A DNA stretch of 64,000 nt from an uncultured Oscillospiraceae bacterium (GCA_910583935.1 CAJTZM010000011.1:1-64000), one strand, 5' to 3'; counted from the stretch's first letter, positions 26,707 through 36,492 are shown. Notes: generated by a model not told the origin, from the letters alone. Numbers and translations: made by a program.

Positions 26707-27312
26707 ATGAATAGAACCATTCCCAAAATTGGTGCAGCGATTGTCACCATTACGGTCATTCTTTTTGCCGTATGCATGATCGTTGATTTTCCGTTCGGTT
26801 CATACTTTGTGTGTATGCTTCTCTCTTTGGGATATATTATGACGGCAGTGGGATTTCAATATGAAAGCTGTGAAAATCGACGGGTTTCTGCCAATATCGG
26901 GGTCGCTATGGCTGTTGTCTATGCGGTTTTAATCCTTTTTGTATATTTTGCACAGACAACGAGCGTCCGATTGGAAAATTTAAATGAGCAGGCCGCTCGG
27001 ATATTAGATTACCAGCGTGGCGGTCTGCTGTTCTATTATGATTTGCTCGGTTACGGAATGTTGGCTCTCTCCACTTTTTTCATCGGTCTTTCTATCGATT
27101 CGAATTCCAAGGCGGACAAGTGGATGAAACGTTTGATGATGATACACGGTATTTTCTTCATCAGCTGTTTTATTCTGCCGATGACAGGGATATTTACAGG
27201 CATGGCAAATGGAGAAGCCAAAAACGCAGGAACAATTGCCTTATTAGGTTGGTGCGTGTATTTTCTTCCCATCGGTATACTGTCATATCAGCATTTTCAA
27301 AAGGCTCCATAA
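26707..27312 (+). CDS. Uncharacterised multi-pass membrane protein
   Basis: I do not recognise the family. The 201-residue protein has about six hydrophobic segments: AAIVTITVILFAVCMIV, FVCMLLSLGYIMTAVGF, IGVAMAVVYAVLILFVYF, YDLLGYGMLALSTFFIGLS, IHGIFFISCFILPMTGIF and IALLGWCVYFLPIGILSY. ATG 26707 is placed 4 nt after GGAGGA; ATG 26704 is directly adjacent to the site. The segment is AT-richer than its neighbours. It is a single gene between the aroF operon and tRNA-Leu. Confidence 0.7.
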   Translation: MNRTIPKIGAAIVTITVILFAVCMIVDFPFGSYFVCMLLSLGYIMTAVGFQYESCENRRVSANIGVAMAVVYAVLILFVYFAQTTSVRLENLNEQAARILDYQRGGLLFYYDLLGYGMLALSTFFIGLSIDSNSKADKWMKRLMMIHGIFFISCFILPMTGIFTGMANGEAKNAGTIALLGWCVYFLPIGILSYQHFQKAP

Positions 27313-27432
27313 CAAACTCCAATTGATCGAGCAGCGGGCTGTCTCGGTTCCCTATCCTTCCGCCGATTTGGCGATGGGGAAATACTATAAGCGCTTTTCG
27401 GTGCGAAAAAAAGGGATGTTTTCTCCTGTGCC

Positions 27433-27461
27433 TTGACAATTCAGGTGTTATATACTAAAAT
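27433..27461 (+). promoter_or_regulatory. Promoter of tRNA-Leu
   Basis: TTGACA (27433-27438), 17 nt, TAAAAT (27456-27461), 22 nt before the mature tRNA. A TATACT at 27451 is only 12 nt from the -35 and was not taken. Confidence 0.75.
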
Positions 27462-27482
27462 AGAAAAGGATTTTCCGCCTGT

Positions 27483-27570
27483 GCCGCTGTGGCGGAATTG
27501 GCAGACGCAAGGGACTTAAAATCCCTCGGTTGAATAAACCGTACCGGTTCGATCCCGGTCAGCGGCACCA
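27483..27570 (+). tRNA. tRNA-Leu (anticodon TAA)
   Basis: Acceptor stem GCCGCTG (27483-27489) pairs with CAGCGGC (27560-27566), discriminator A, then CCA at 27568-27570. The anticodon loop CTTAAAA lies in GGGACTTAAAATCCC, giving anticodon TAA (UUA codons). The long variable arm is typical of class II leucine tRNAs. Own promoter and terminator are visible on both sides. Confidence 0.97.
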
Positions 27571-27572
27571 CG

Positions 27573-27609
27573 TCGGAGCAAGCGATATGTCGCTTGCTCC
27601 GATTTTTTT
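27573..27609 (+). terminator. Terminator of tRNA-Leu
   Basis: A perfect 13-bp stem (27573-27585 with 27590-27602) around TATG is followed by eight T residues. It is a canonical intrinsic terminator. Confidence 0.95.
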
Positions 27610-27802
27610 TTAAAGTCAGAGCGCGCTCATTCTGCTACTCCTCCTTTCCCAAATGCAAACGCTGCGCTGGTTTGCATTTGGGCTTTAAGGGCGCAATTGA
27701 TGCCGATATCCATCCTGTTTACTATACACACATATGAGGATGATGCTTTATCCCCATGTTTTTTATTTGGGGCAAAACCGTTTAGCGAAAGAAGGATGGA
27801 AT

Positions 27803-28597
27803 ATGCGCGATATCCGCTTATGCGATGATTCCCAATTGGAATCGGCCGCAAAGCTATGCGTCGAAAACCATCTGGGAATGGAAATACAGGCTTTTCACGA
27901 CCCCTATCTGGAAAATCCGGACCGGCTTGTGCAGCGATATCAAAAGCTGCTTATGGATATTCCCGGTCAAAAATCTCTGCACGCCCCCTTCTGGGACCTG
28001 AACCTAGGGACAAAAATGCGCGGAATCCGCCGGGAAACCATGGAGATGTTTCAGTACGCATACCGGTTGGCGAAGCTGCTTGGCTGTACCGAGCTGATCG
28101 TCCACAATGGGTACATTCCCGGAACCTCCTTCCCTGCCGGATGGGTTCAAAGGGCGGTAGATTTTTGGCAGGCCTTTTTCCAGGATAAAGACAACACTAT
28201 AACCGTCTGCATTGAAAACCAATTTGAGGAGGATGGCGAAATCATCCAAATGGAAATCGACGCGGTGGGCGATCCCAGGCTAAAAGCCTGTCTGGACATT
28301 GGACACGCCCATGCCAATTCCGCTACTTCTGTACAGAACTGGATCTGCGCTTTAGGTGAGCGCATCCACTATTTTCATCTGCATAACAATCACGGCAAGC
28401 AGCCTGTCAAAGGCTATAACAGCGATGAGCATCTGGGGCTTGCTGACGGGACGATCCCCATTAAAAGCGTTCTTTCCCTTGCGCAAACCATCTGTCCCAA
28501 CGCGATTTGGGCCATTGAATGCAGTACAGAATATGTAGAAGAATCGGTGGATTTTTTAAAAAAGGCCGGCTATCTTCCGCTGCCCAATGACGGATAA
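27803..28597 (+). CDS. Sugar phosphate isomerase/epimerase-like TIM barrel
   Basis: Member of the AP-endonuclease-2/xylose-isomerase-like fold. The 264-residue protein shows metal-site motifs of the fold: SLHAPFWDLN, LIVHNGYIPG, CIENQFEEDG, CLDIGHAHAN, YFHLHNN and AIECSTE. Substrate unknown; such proteins act on sugars, inositols or related compounds. I place the start at ATG 27803, seven nt after AAGGA; the frame opens at 27734. It is a lone gene between tRNA-Leu and the convergent nfnB. Confidence 0.78.
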   Translation: MRDIRLCDDSQLESAAKLCVENHLGMEIQAFHDPYLENPDRLVQRYQKLLMDIPGQKSLHAPFWDLNLGTKMRGIRRETMEMFQYAYRLAKLLGCTELIVHNGYIPGTSFPAGWVQRAVDFWQAFFQDKDNTITVCIENQFEEDGEIIQMEIDAVGDPRLKACLDIGHAHANSATSVQNWICALGERIHYFHLHNNHGKQPVKGYNSDEHLGLADGTIPIKSVLSLAQTICPNAIWAIECSTEYVEESVDFLKKAGYLPLPNDG

Positions 28598-28623
28598 AAT
28601 CCGATAAGCCCGCATGGTAAAGA

Positions 28624-28652
28624 CCCATGGACGTAGGTCCATGGGCCTTTTT
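28624..28652. terminator. Terminator between TIM-barrel gene and nfnB
   Basis: CCCATGGAC (28624-28632) pairs with GTCCATGGG (28637-28645), followed by TTTTT. It ends the left gene; a weaker role for the nfn transcript from the other side is possible. Confidence 0.75.
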
Positions 28653-28674
28653 AATTGAGCCTTTACGATTTTGC

Positions 28675-30063
28675 TTATTGCTTTTGAATCGCCCTATCAA
28701 TCGCCCGCGCCGCCTGTTTTCCGGCGCCCATGGCCAGAATGACCGTAGCCGCCCCGGTCACCGCATCACCGCCGGCCCAGACGTTTTCCCGGCTGGTCTG
28801 CCCGCTTTCGTCCCGGGTGATCAGGCAGCCATGGCGGTTTGCCTCCAGACCCGGCGTCGTCGAACGAATCAGCGGGTTCGGGCTGGTTCCGATGGCCATA
28901 ATGACGCTGTCTACCGCCAGATCGAACTCACTGCCCTTTTTCTCAATGGGACGGCGGCGGCCGCTTTCGTCCGGCTCGCCCAGCTCCATCTCCACACAGC
29001 GGATCCCACCGACCCGGCCGCTTCCGTCGTCGAATATCTCTACCGGATTGCAGAGGGTTTTAAAGATGATCTGCTCCTCCTCGGCGTGCTCCACCTCTTC
29101 TTGTCTAGCCGGCAGCTCCGCCATGCCACGGCGATACACGATGTATACCTTTTCCGCGCCCATGCGTTTTGCGCATCTGGCCGCGTCCATGGCAACATTT
29201 CCGCCGCCGACCACCGCCACCGCTTTTGCCCGCTGCACCGGTGTTTTGCTGTCCGGCTGGAAAGCCTTCATCAAATTGATCCGGGTTAAAAACTCGTTGG
29301 CCGAGTACACGCCGTTTAAGCTTTCTCCCGGAATATTCATAAACCGGGGCAGACCCGCGCCGGAGCCGATAAACACCGCCTCATACCCCATCTCGAACAG
29401 CTCGTCAACGGTCAGCACCTTTCCAATGACCATATCGGTCTGAATTTCCACCCCTAATTTTTTCAGGCTGTCGATCTCATGCTGAACAATCTCCTTGGGC
29501 AGCCGAAATTCCGGGATGCCGTATACCAAAACGCCGCCGGCCAGATGCAGCGCCTCGAAAACTGTCACCTGATATCCCAGCTTTGCCAGGTCTCCCGCCG
29601 CCGTCAGGCCCGATGGGCCGGCGCCGACAACTGCTACCCTATGTCCGTTTTCTTTGGGCCTGGGCGCTTTGTCTTCTCCGTGTTCCCGATGCCAGTCGGC
29701 CACAAAACGCTCCAAACGACCGATTCCCACCGGCTCGCCCTTAATGCCCCGTACGCATTTCCCCTCGCACTGGCTTTCCTGCGGGCAGACCCGGCCGCAG
29801 ACCGCCGGCAGACTGGTAGAACGGCTTAAGATCGCATAAGCCTCCTCCAGCTTTTCTTCGGCGACCTTTGCCAAAAACGCCGGGATATCAATTTCCACTG
29901 GGCAGCCGCTTACACAGGGCTGATTTTTGCAGTTTAAGCAGCGCTTTGCCTCCTGTACCGCCGTTTCATAGGTGTATCCCAACGCCACCTCGTCGAAATT
30001 GCAGATTCTCGCGTAAGGGTCCTGGACTGGCATTGGGCTTTTTTTCGGGTCCATATTCGCCAT
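28675..30063 (-). CDS. nfnB: NADPH-dependent NfnB / glutamate-synthase-small-chain-like subunit
   Basis: Large subunit of NADH-dependent reduced ferredoxin:NADP+ oxidoreductase, an electron-bifurcating enzyme that makes NADPH from NADH and ferredoxin. The 462-residue protein has N-terminal iron-sulfur Cys motifs (CLNCKNQPCVSGCP and CGRVCPQESQCEGKC), then two Rossmann folds (VVGAGPSGLTAAG, VVGGGNVAMDAA) and the C-terminal WAGGDAVTGAATVILAMGAG. ATG 30063 follows GGAGGTG and starts 1 nt after the nfnA stop. On its own it would be called glutamate synthase small chain; the tight pairing with NfnA favours Nfn. Confidence 0.88.
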   Translation of the reverse strand: MANMDPKKSPMPVQDPYARICNFDEVALGYTYETAVQEAKRCLNCKNQPCVSGCPVEIDIPAFLAKVAEEKLEEAYAILSRSTSLPAVCGRVCPQESQCEGKCVRGIKGEPVGIGRLERFVADWHREHGEDKAPRPKENGHRVAVVGAGPSGLTAAGDLAKLGYQVTVFEALHLAGGVLVYGIPEFRLPKEIVQHEIDSLKKLGVEIQTDMVIGKVLTVDELFEMGYEAVFIGSGAGLPRFMNIPGESLNGVYSANEFLTRINLMKAFQPDSKTPVQRAKAVAVVGGGNVAMDAARCAKRMGAEKVYIVYRRGMAELPARQEEVEHAEEEQIIFKTLCNPVEIFDDGSGRVGGIRCVEMELGEPDESGRRRPIEKKGSEFDLAVDSVIMAIGTSPNPLIRSTTPGLEANRHGCLITRDESGQTSRENVWAGGDAVTGAATVILAMGAGKQAARAIDRAIQKQ

Positions 30064-30064
30064 T

Positions 30065-30907
30065 TTACCGCACCTCCTTTTGGAACAGGCGGCACGCTTC
30101 GTCCCTTGCGTGCGCCTCAAACTCTTTATACATGGAACCGCGGTGCATCGCCTCGTCAAAATCCACCTGGTGCCCGTCAAAATCCGGACCGTCCACGCAG
30201 GCAAACTTTGTCTGTCCGCCCACCGTCAAACGGCAGCCGCCGCACATTCCCGTACCGTCGATCATAATGGGGTTCATGCTCACCACCGTTTTTATCCCAT
30301 ACTTTTTGGTCAGAAGGCAGACGTATTTCATCATCGGCAGCGGCCCGATGGCAATTACCTCGTCGTATTCGTTTCCATCCTTGATCAGTTCCTCCAGGGC
30401 CTGGGTGACCAATCCCTTTTCCCCGTAGCTGCCGTCATCGGTCATCACCCGAAGCCGGTCGCTTGCCGCGGCAAATTCTTCTTCCAAAATCACCAGATCC
30501 CGGTTTCGAAAGCCGATGACTCCGTGAACCTGCGCACCCTGGTCGTGCAGCTTTTTCGCCAGAGGAAAAGCGATGGCACAGCCCACCCCTCCGCCGATGA
30601 CCGCCGCTTTTTTGATTCCATCGGTCTCGCTGGCCTTCCCTAAGGGGCCGACCAGATCCTCTAAGTATTCCCCTTCCCTGACCGTGTCCAGCTCCATTGT
30701 ACCGGCCCCAACAATCTGATAGATGATGGTAATTGTCCCTTCCGTCCGGTCGTAATCTGCAATGGTCAGCGGAATCCGCTCACTGTCCTTTTTCGCCCGC
30801 ACAATAACAAACTGGCCCGGCTGGGCCTTTTTTGCAATCAACGGCGAATCCAGCACCATCCTGCCAACCGTTTGATTGAGTTTTTCCTTTTTTACCACCT
30901 TTACCAT
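30065..30907 (-). CDS. nfnA: NfnA, FAD/[2Fe-2S] subunit
   Basis: Partner of NfnB, resembling dihydroorotate dehydrogenase electron transfer subunits. The 280-residue protein has an N-terminal FAD-binding barrel (RIPLTIADYD), an NAD-binding part (AAVIGGGVGCAIAFPLAKKL) and a C-terminal [2Fe-2S] site with Cys222, Cys225 and Cys237 in DGTGMCGGCRLTVGG and KFACVDG. Three Cys plus a nearby Asp fit the unusual cluster described for NfnA. Start ATG 30907 behind GTGAGGA. First gene of the pair. Control by Rex would be reasonable but no site was found in 30908-31021. Confidence 0.88.
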   Translation of the reverse strand: MVKVVKKEKLNQTVGRMVLDSPLIAKKAQPGQFVIVRAKKDSERIPLTIADYDRTEGTITIIYQIVGAGTMELDTVREGEYLEDLVGPLGKASETDGIKKAAVIGGGVGCAIAFPLAKKLHDQGAQVHGVIGFRNRDLVILEEEFAAASDRLRVMTDDGSYGEKGLVTQALEELIKDGNEYDEVIAIGPLPMMKYVCLLTKKYGIKTVVSMNPIMIDGTGMCGGCRLTVGGQTKFACVDGPDFDGHQVDFDEAMHRGSMYKEFEAHARDEACRLFQKEVR

Positions 30908-31021
30908 AACAGTTTTATCCTCACTCTCCCCAAAAGAATTTTAACCGGCTCTTCCTGCCGGAAGCAATGTATACATCCGATCAAGATTATAACATGAGTA
31001 CGCCGCAAGAGCAATCCTTTC

Positions 31022-31672
31022 TCATTGCCAATCATATGCAAAGGTGGTAAAAATCCATTTCCCCTCGATTTGTTGGCAAACGAATTCGTAGCGCTGTGTT
31101 TTTTTCGGATCCTCCTCGTCTGAAACCACAGCGGACAAACGTATAAAGGACTCAGTCTCCTCCTCAATGGAAAATGCTACATCCTTTAAAAAAACCGCCT
31201 GATCTTCATCGGCTACCAGCATATACAGCTCCCCTTCAATATCCCTGCAAACCGGATACCGCTCCAGCAGCGATTGTACAATTTCCTCGGAGAAAAAATT
31301 GTTCAAATATTTTTCCAGCTGCTCCCTGTTGGAAAAATAGGGGCTATCCACCAACTGATAGATCTCTTCCTCACCGGTCTGCGGATTCACCAGGATTCGC
31401 GTTCTCTGCGCCAGAGGCAAACCGCCCTTGGCAAACCAGCTGTAAATTTCTAAGGCCGTCCCGATCAATTCGCTTGCAGATTGGACCGCAGGATCTCCCA
31501 AGCCCTCAAAGCCGCTTTCAAGGCCTTCTGCCGACGCGTCTGTTCTTTCCCAGACAGACAGGGAGGCCGGCGGAAGGCTTATCTCCGGCACACTTGCGGA
31601 ACGGGGCTGTCCACATCCGGCGAAGGAAAGCATCAGCGCCATAAGAAAAAAGAAAACGATGCATCGTTTCAC
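31022..31672 (-). CDS. Lipoprotein, possibly IseA-like
   Basis: A 216-residue extracellular lipoprotein: signal MKRCIVFFFLMALMLSFAGC with lipobox FAGC (Cys20). The mature part resembles the IseA/YoeB DL-endopeptidase inhibitor pattern: YQLVDSPYFSNREQLEKYL, a Phe-Ser start of the next helix (NNFFSEEIV), GELYMLVADED, and a C-terminal GKWIFTTF. If right, it would restrain cell-wall hydrolases at the surface. The match is by eye and moderate; an unrelated DUF lipoprotein is possible. It is a single gene divergent from the TetR operon. Confidence 0.6.
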   Translation of the reverse strand: MKRCIVFFFLMALMLSFAGCGQPRSASVPEISLPPASLSVWERTDASAEGLESGFEGLGDPAVQSASELIGTALEIYSWFAKGGLPLAQRTRILVNPQTGEEEIYQLVDSPYFSNREQLEKYLNNFFSEEIVQSLLERYPVCRDIEGELYMLVADEDQAVFLKDVAFSIEEETESFIRLSAVVSDEEDPKKTQRYEFVCQQIEGKWIFTTFAYDWQ

Positions 31673-31883
31673 GAAAAGACCTCCTCCATAGGTTTAGGCA
31701 TACTTTATGCTAGACTTTTTTCTCCCAAAATGCAATGGATTTCGGCCGCTTAAAAAAAGAGTTCACAAAATTGTTAGACCTGTGTAAAATCTGCAAAAAT
31801 GCATTCGATTTTCCGGCATCTCGACGGGACTGGCAGGCGCTTTTTGTTTTCCAATCTTTCTTTTTCTATTTACAAAATGTTCA

Positions 31884-31939
31884 TTGACTTGAATCCCTCC
31901 TTGGAATATGCTTAAAGCTGGTTATATGACACCCTGTCA
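31884..31939 (+). promoter_or_regulatory. Promoter and candidate operator of tetR-RND
   Basis: TTGACT (31884-31889), 17 nt, TATGCT (31907-31912). Just downstream lies the perfect inverted repeat TGACA-CCC-TGTCA (31927-31939), placed to block transcription, as expected for autoregulation by a TetR protein. The rest of 31673-31883 holds no gene. Confidence 0.6.
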
Positions 31940-31958
31940 CAGTTGAAAGGAGAAGTCC

Positions 31959-32570
31959 ATGCCCACCGGTACTTTTTATCATCTTCCGCCAAAAAAACGG
32001 CAGAAATTGATTGACGCCATTCACGGGGAGCTTCTTCGCGTTCCCTATGAGGAAATATCCATTAATAAGATTATTCAAAATGCAGGCATTTCCCGAGGAA
32101 GTTTTTATCAGTATTTTATGGACAAAAGCGATTTAATGCAGACCATTTTAAGAGACTTTCAAAAACGGGTGCAGGATATAACGAAGGAAAGCCTTCACCG
32201 AAACCACGGGGATCCCTTCGCGGTGACACAGGATATTTTTGACATGTTCTGCCGCGCCTTTGCCCATACGGATCTGCGCCTGCTGTGCCAGAACCTGCTG
32301 GCCGGTATGAAAATCAAGGACGAACGCATTTCCTATCTTCCTTTTTCCCTTTCTCCAAAAGACAAAAAGAATGCGCTTTTCGAATACGTGGATCTTTCTT
32401 GTCTGGATTTGCGGCAGCCGGAGGATTTTTACAGCTGTATCGACATTCTGGCCAGTCAGCTGAAATGGGCGGTAGCGGAATTTTTAGCCGACCCGAATCG
32501 AAAAGAAGAAATTTCCGCAGGCTTACAAAATAAAATCGCTATCCTCCGCCGCGGGATGGCGCCAAAATAG
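31959..32570 (+). CDS. TetR family transcriptional regulator
   Basis: A 203-residue repressor with a TetR N-terminal helix-turn-helix: YEEISINKIIQNAGISRGSF followed by YQYFMDKSDLMQTIL. The C-terminal ligand domain is of unknown specificity. GAAAGGAGAAG precedes ATG 31959. The RND pump gene starts 11 nt after its stop, so it most likely represses its own operon in answer to a pump substrate. A candidate operator is at 31927-31939. Confidence 0.88.
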   Translation: MPTGTFYHLPPKKRQKLIDAIHGELLRVPYEEISINKIIQNAGISRGSFYQYFMDKSDLMQTILRDFQKRVQDITKESLHRNHGDPFAVTQDIFDMFCRAFAHTDLRLLCQNLLAGMKIKDERISYLPFSLSPKDKKNALFEYVDLSCLDLRQPEDFYSCIDILASQLKWAVAEFLADPNRKEEISAGLQNKIAILRRGMAPK

Positions 32571-32581
32571 GAGGAATACAG

Positions 32582-35500
32582 ATGTTCGCCAAATTCAGTG
32601 TGAAAAAGCCTTTGACCGTTCTGGTGGCGGTTGTGCTGGTGCTGATTTTAGGTTTTGTCTCTTTTACCAGCATGACTCCTGACCTTTTGCCCAATATGGA
32701 CTTTCCTATGGCGATTCTGATGACTACATACCCAGGCGCCTCCCCCGAGGAGGTGGAAGCCGCCGTTACCAAGCCGCTGGAACAGTCTATGTCCACGCTG
32801 GAAAACATCAACACCGTCACCTCTAGCTCCAGCGAAAGCTATTCGCTGATTTTTCTGGAATTTAACGACAATGCCAACATGGACGCTGTTTCGGTGGATA
32901 TTCGGGAAAAAATCTCCTTAATCGAGGGCGCTTGGCCCGAATTGGTAGGAACCCCCTACCTGATGAAAATCAATCCCAATATCCTGCCGATTATGGTGGC
33001 CGCTGTCGATCTGGACGGCGCGGATACCGCCGGACTGACCAGCTTTTTAAACGACACGCTGATGAATAAGCTGGAGGGCGTTTCCGGCGTCGCCAGCATT
33101 TCGGTCAGCGGCGCAATTGAAAAGCAGGTAAATGTACTGCTTTCCCAGGAAAAGCTCGACGCGGTCAACCAAAAAATGCAGGCGGCGCTGGCGGACAAAT
33201 TCGATAAGGCGGATGCAGAGCTGTCCGACGCCAAACAGGAGCTGCGAAGCGGCAAAAAAGAGCTGCAAAACGGCCACGAGACCCTGCGGGAAGAAATGGG
33301 CAAGGCGGAGGGAGAAATTTATGCCGGTAAAGCGCAGCTGGATACGGCGGACATGGCCATATCCGCCGCGCTGGACCAGGCGGACGAACAGCTGCCCGGC
33401 CTAAAAAGCCAGAAAAAGAAGATGGATCAGCTGATTGCCGCGCTGGACCAGCTTGAGGCCGCCGACGCCGCCTTTCAGGCGCAGATTGATGCCATTGAGG
33501 CCCGAGACGACCTGACCCGGGAGCAGAAGGACGCCGCCATTGCCCAGATCACCTCCAGCGTAGAATATCACCAGGTGCAGATCGCGCTGGAGCAAATCGA
33601 CGCCGCGTTAGACGAGATGGGGCTGGACCGTCGGTCGGTGCGCACGGCAGCGGCCGCACTGGATCAAAGCGTCTCCGGTATAGAGGACGCAATGGAATAT
33701 CTGGAGGACACCCAGGAGGATTTGGCCGACGGCAAAATCACCCTGGAGGACGCGGTACTGCAGATGAATGAGAAAAAGGCCGACGCCGAATGGGAGATTT
33801 ACAGCGCACTGGTTAAAATTCTCGTAGGCGAAGCCTCTTTAGACACTGCGCAGCAGCAGCTGGACGATGCCCGCTCCGAGGCGGAAAAAACCGACTTGGG
33901 CGACACGCTGACCATGGGAATGGTATCCCAGATTCTCACGGCCCAAAACTTCTCCATGCCGGCCGGCTATATCACCGAAAACGGCGTTTCATATCTGGTC
34001 CGGGTGGGAGACAAAATTTCGGACGTGGAAGAGCTGCGCAGCCTTTTGCTGTTTGATCCACAGATGGAAGGAATGGATCCCGTTTATCTGCGGGATGTGG
34101 CAGACATTTTCGTTTCGGACAATGCGGCGGAAACCTATGCCAAGATGGGCACAAACGACGGCGTCATTCTCTCTTTTAACAAGCAGTCCAACTACGCCAC
34201 CGCCAATGTAACCGAAAACCTGCAAAAGCGGTTTGAACAGCTCACCCGGGAATACGAGGGCCTTCATTTTACCGCCTTGATGGATCAGGGAGATTATATC
34301 CACCTGATTGTCAATTCCGTACTGGAAAATCTGGCTTTTGGCGCGGTGCTGGCCATTATTATTCTGTTTTTCTTCCTAAAGGATATAAAGCCCACCTCTA
34401 TCATCGCCGTATCCATTCCCGTCAGCGTCGTTTTTGCCATTGTGCTGATGTATTTTTCCGGCGTCACCCTGAACATGATCTCTCTTTCGGGCCTGGCGGT
34501 GGGCGTTGGAATGCTGGTGGATAACTCGGTGGTGGTTATCGAAAACATCTATCGTCTGCGGAATAAGGGCTATACAGCAACCCAAGCGGCGGTCTCCGGG
34601 GCAACCCAGGTAGCGGCCGCCATTACCTCCTCCACCCTGACCACCGTCTGCGTGTTCCTGCCCATCGTTTTTGTCCAGGGGATCACCCGGCAGCTGTTTA
34701 CCGATATGGCTCTGACCATCGCCTATTCCCTGCTGGCCAGCTTAATTGTGGCGCTGACCGTCGTGCCCGCTATGGCCCAGCGGACGCTGCGCAAAAACAG
34801 CTTAAAGGAGCATAAATGGTTTGACAAGCTGCAAGGCGCTTATGAAAGAGCCCTTCGGTGGACACTGCATAAAAGGTGGATCGTTTTATGCGGGACCCTG
34901 GCGCTTTTGGTCCTCAGCTTTATCTGGGCCATAAGCCGCGGCTTCTCCTTTATGCCCAGTGTGGACAGCGAGCAGATCAGCCTGGAATTGCAGATGCCGG
35001 AGGACGCGTCCTTGGAGGACACCGCTGCGGTTTCGAATACGATCATCGAGCGGGTCAGCGCACTGGAGGATATTGAAACCGTAGGCGCCATGCTCTCCAG
35101 CGGCGCCAACAGCCTGCTGGGCCTGGGCGGCGCCGGAGAAGATGTGACCAACGTCAGCATGTACATTCTTTTAAAAGACAACGCTTCTACCCCCGTTTCC
35201 GAACTGGCCGCCCAGATTCAGGAGATCTGCGCGGATCTGGAAGGCGAAATCACCGTGTCCAGTTCTTCGGATATGAGCACCATGATGACCGCTATGAGCG
35301 GCACTGGCATCAACGTTAACCTGTACGGCGACGATCTGGATCAGCTGCAGGAAACCGCCCGGGAAATCGCCTCCATTCTGGAGCGGATCGACGGCATTGC
35401 CGAAGCGGACGCCGGGATTGGCGACGCCACGCCGGAACTGCGCATTACGGTCCATAAGCAAAAGGCTATGGAGAAGGGACTGACGGTAGCGCAGGTATTT

Positions 35501-36421
35501 GCCGAAATCTCCGGCGCTATGAAAAACGAAACCACCTCCACCTCCCTGAACCTGGAAAACAGCGACGTAAACGTGGTGATTATCGACGGCTCCGCCTCTC
35601 AAATCAGCCGGGAGGAAATCGAAAACCACGTCTTTACCGTCACCGACCAGGAGGGAAATGAATCACAGGTCCTTTTAAAAGAGATCGCGTCCTTTACCGA
35701 CACCCAGTCGCTGAGCACCATCCAGCGGGACGCACAGCGCCGGTATCTGACCATCTCCGCTTCTTTAAAGGAGGGCTATAACGTGAGCTTGGTCGCCTCC
35801 GACACCCAAAAGGCCCTGGCGGACTATCCGCTTCCCGCCGGATTTTCCATCGAATTTGCCGGTGAAAACGAGACGATTATGGAATCCATCGTCGAGCTTT
35901 TAAAGATGCTTTTGATGGCGGTCGCGTTTATTTACCTGATAATGGTCGCCCAGTTCCAGTCGTTAAAATCGCCGTTTATTGTATTGTTTACCATTCCTCT
36001 GGCCTTTACCGGCGGGCTTTTGGGGCTGATGCTCTGCGGCATGGAGGTGAGCGTCATCTCCATGATCGGCTTTGTTATGCTGGCGGGCATTATCGTCAAC
36101 AACGGCATTGTGCTGATCGACTACGTTAACCAGCTGCGCGCCGAGGGAATTCCCAAATTCGACGCACTGGTCGAAGCCGGCGTCACCCGTCTGCGCCCAA
36201 TTCTGATGACCACTCTCACCACCGTTTTAGGCCTGTCCACCATGGCGCTGGGCCTTGGCTCCGGTGCACAGATGATGCAGCCGGTGGCGATAGTCTGCAT
36301 CGGCGGACTTTTGTACGCCACCCTGATGACCTTGTTTGTCGTTCCCGCACTGTACGATATCCTGAACAAAAAGGAAATCCGTGTTGTTTCCGAAGAGGAA
36401 CTGCAGCTGGTACAGGAATAA
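32582..36421 (+). CDS. RND family efflux transporter with coiled-coil insert
   Basis: Proton-driven exporter of the AcrB/HAE superfamily, 1279 residues, with two repeats of a membrane helix, a large extracytoplasmic loop and five to six further helices. Family motifs are FAKFSVKKPLTVLVAVVLVL at the start, PGASPEEVE, and conserved acidic membrane helices such as GLAVGVGMLVDNSVVVIENI. Between about residues 200 and 440 the first loop carries a charged heptad-like coiled coil (SDAKQELRSGKKELQNG and similar), not present in AcrB. Such inserts occur in RND-like pumps of Gram-positive Firmicutes, which lack an outer-membrane channel. Second gene of the tetR operon. Confidence 0.88.
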   Translation: MFAKFSVKKPLTVLVAVVLVLILGFVSFTSMTPDLLPNMDFPMAILMTTYPGASPEEVEAAVTKPLEQSMSTLENINTVTSSSSESYSLIFLEFNDNANMDAVSVDIREKISLIEGAWPELVGTPYLMKINPNILPIMVAAVDLDGADTAGLTSFLNDTLMNKLEGVSGVASISVSGAIEKQVNVLLSQEKLDAVNQKMQAALADKFDKADAELSDAKQELRSGKKELQNGHETLREEMGKAEGEIYAGKAQLDTADMAISAALDQADEQLPGLKSQKKKMDQLIAALDQLEAADAAFQAQIDAIEARDDLTREQKDAAIAQITSSVEYHQVQIALEQIDAALDEMGLDRRSVRTAAAALDQSVSGIEDAMEYLEDTQEDLADGKITLEDAVLQMNEKKADAEWEIYSALVKILVGEASLDTAQQQLDDARSEAEKTDLGDTLTMGMVSQILTAQNFSMPAGYITENGVSYLVRVGDKISDVEELRSLLLFDPQMEGMDPVYLRDVADIFVSDNAAETYAKMGTNDGVILSFNKQSNYATANVTENLQKRFEQLTREYEGLHFTALMDQGDYIHLIVNSVLENLAFGAVLAIIILFFFLKDIKPTSIIAVSIPVSVVFAIVLMYFSGVTLNMISLSGLAVGVGMLVDNSVVVIENIYRLRNKGYTATQAAVSGATQVAAAITSSTLTTVCVFLPIVFVQGITRQLFTDMALTIAYSLLASLIVALTVVPAMAQRTLRKNSLKEHKWFDKLQGAYERALRWTLHKRWIVLCGTLALLVLSFIWAISRGFSFMPSVDSEQISLELQMPEDASLEDTAAVSNTIIERVSALEDIETVGAMLSSGANSLLGLGGAGEDVTNVSMYILLKDNASTPVSELAAQIQEICADLEGEITVSSSSDMSTMMTAMSGTGINVNLYGDDLDQLQETAREIASILERIDGIAEADAGIGDATPELRITVHKQKAMEKGLTVAQVFAEISGAMKNETTSTSLNLENSDVNVVIIDGSASQISREEIENHVFTVTDQEGNESQVLLKEIASFTDTQSLSTIQRDAQRRYLTISASLKEGYNVSLVASDTQKALADYPLPAGFSIEFAGENETIMESIVELLKMLLMAVAFIYLIMVAQFQSLKSPFIVLFTIPLAFTGGLLGLMLCGMEVSVISMIGFVMLAGIIVNNGIVLIDYVNQLRAEGIPKFDALVEAGVTRLRPILMTTLTTVLGLSTMALGLGSGAQMMQPVAIVCIGGLLYATLMTLFVVPALYDILNKKEIRVVSEEELQLVQE

Positions 36422-36492
36422 ACTTTTATCTGTTACAAAAAAGGTCCGGCAGATGGGCCGCACGCATAAGACAATATTCGAAATATTTTTGG

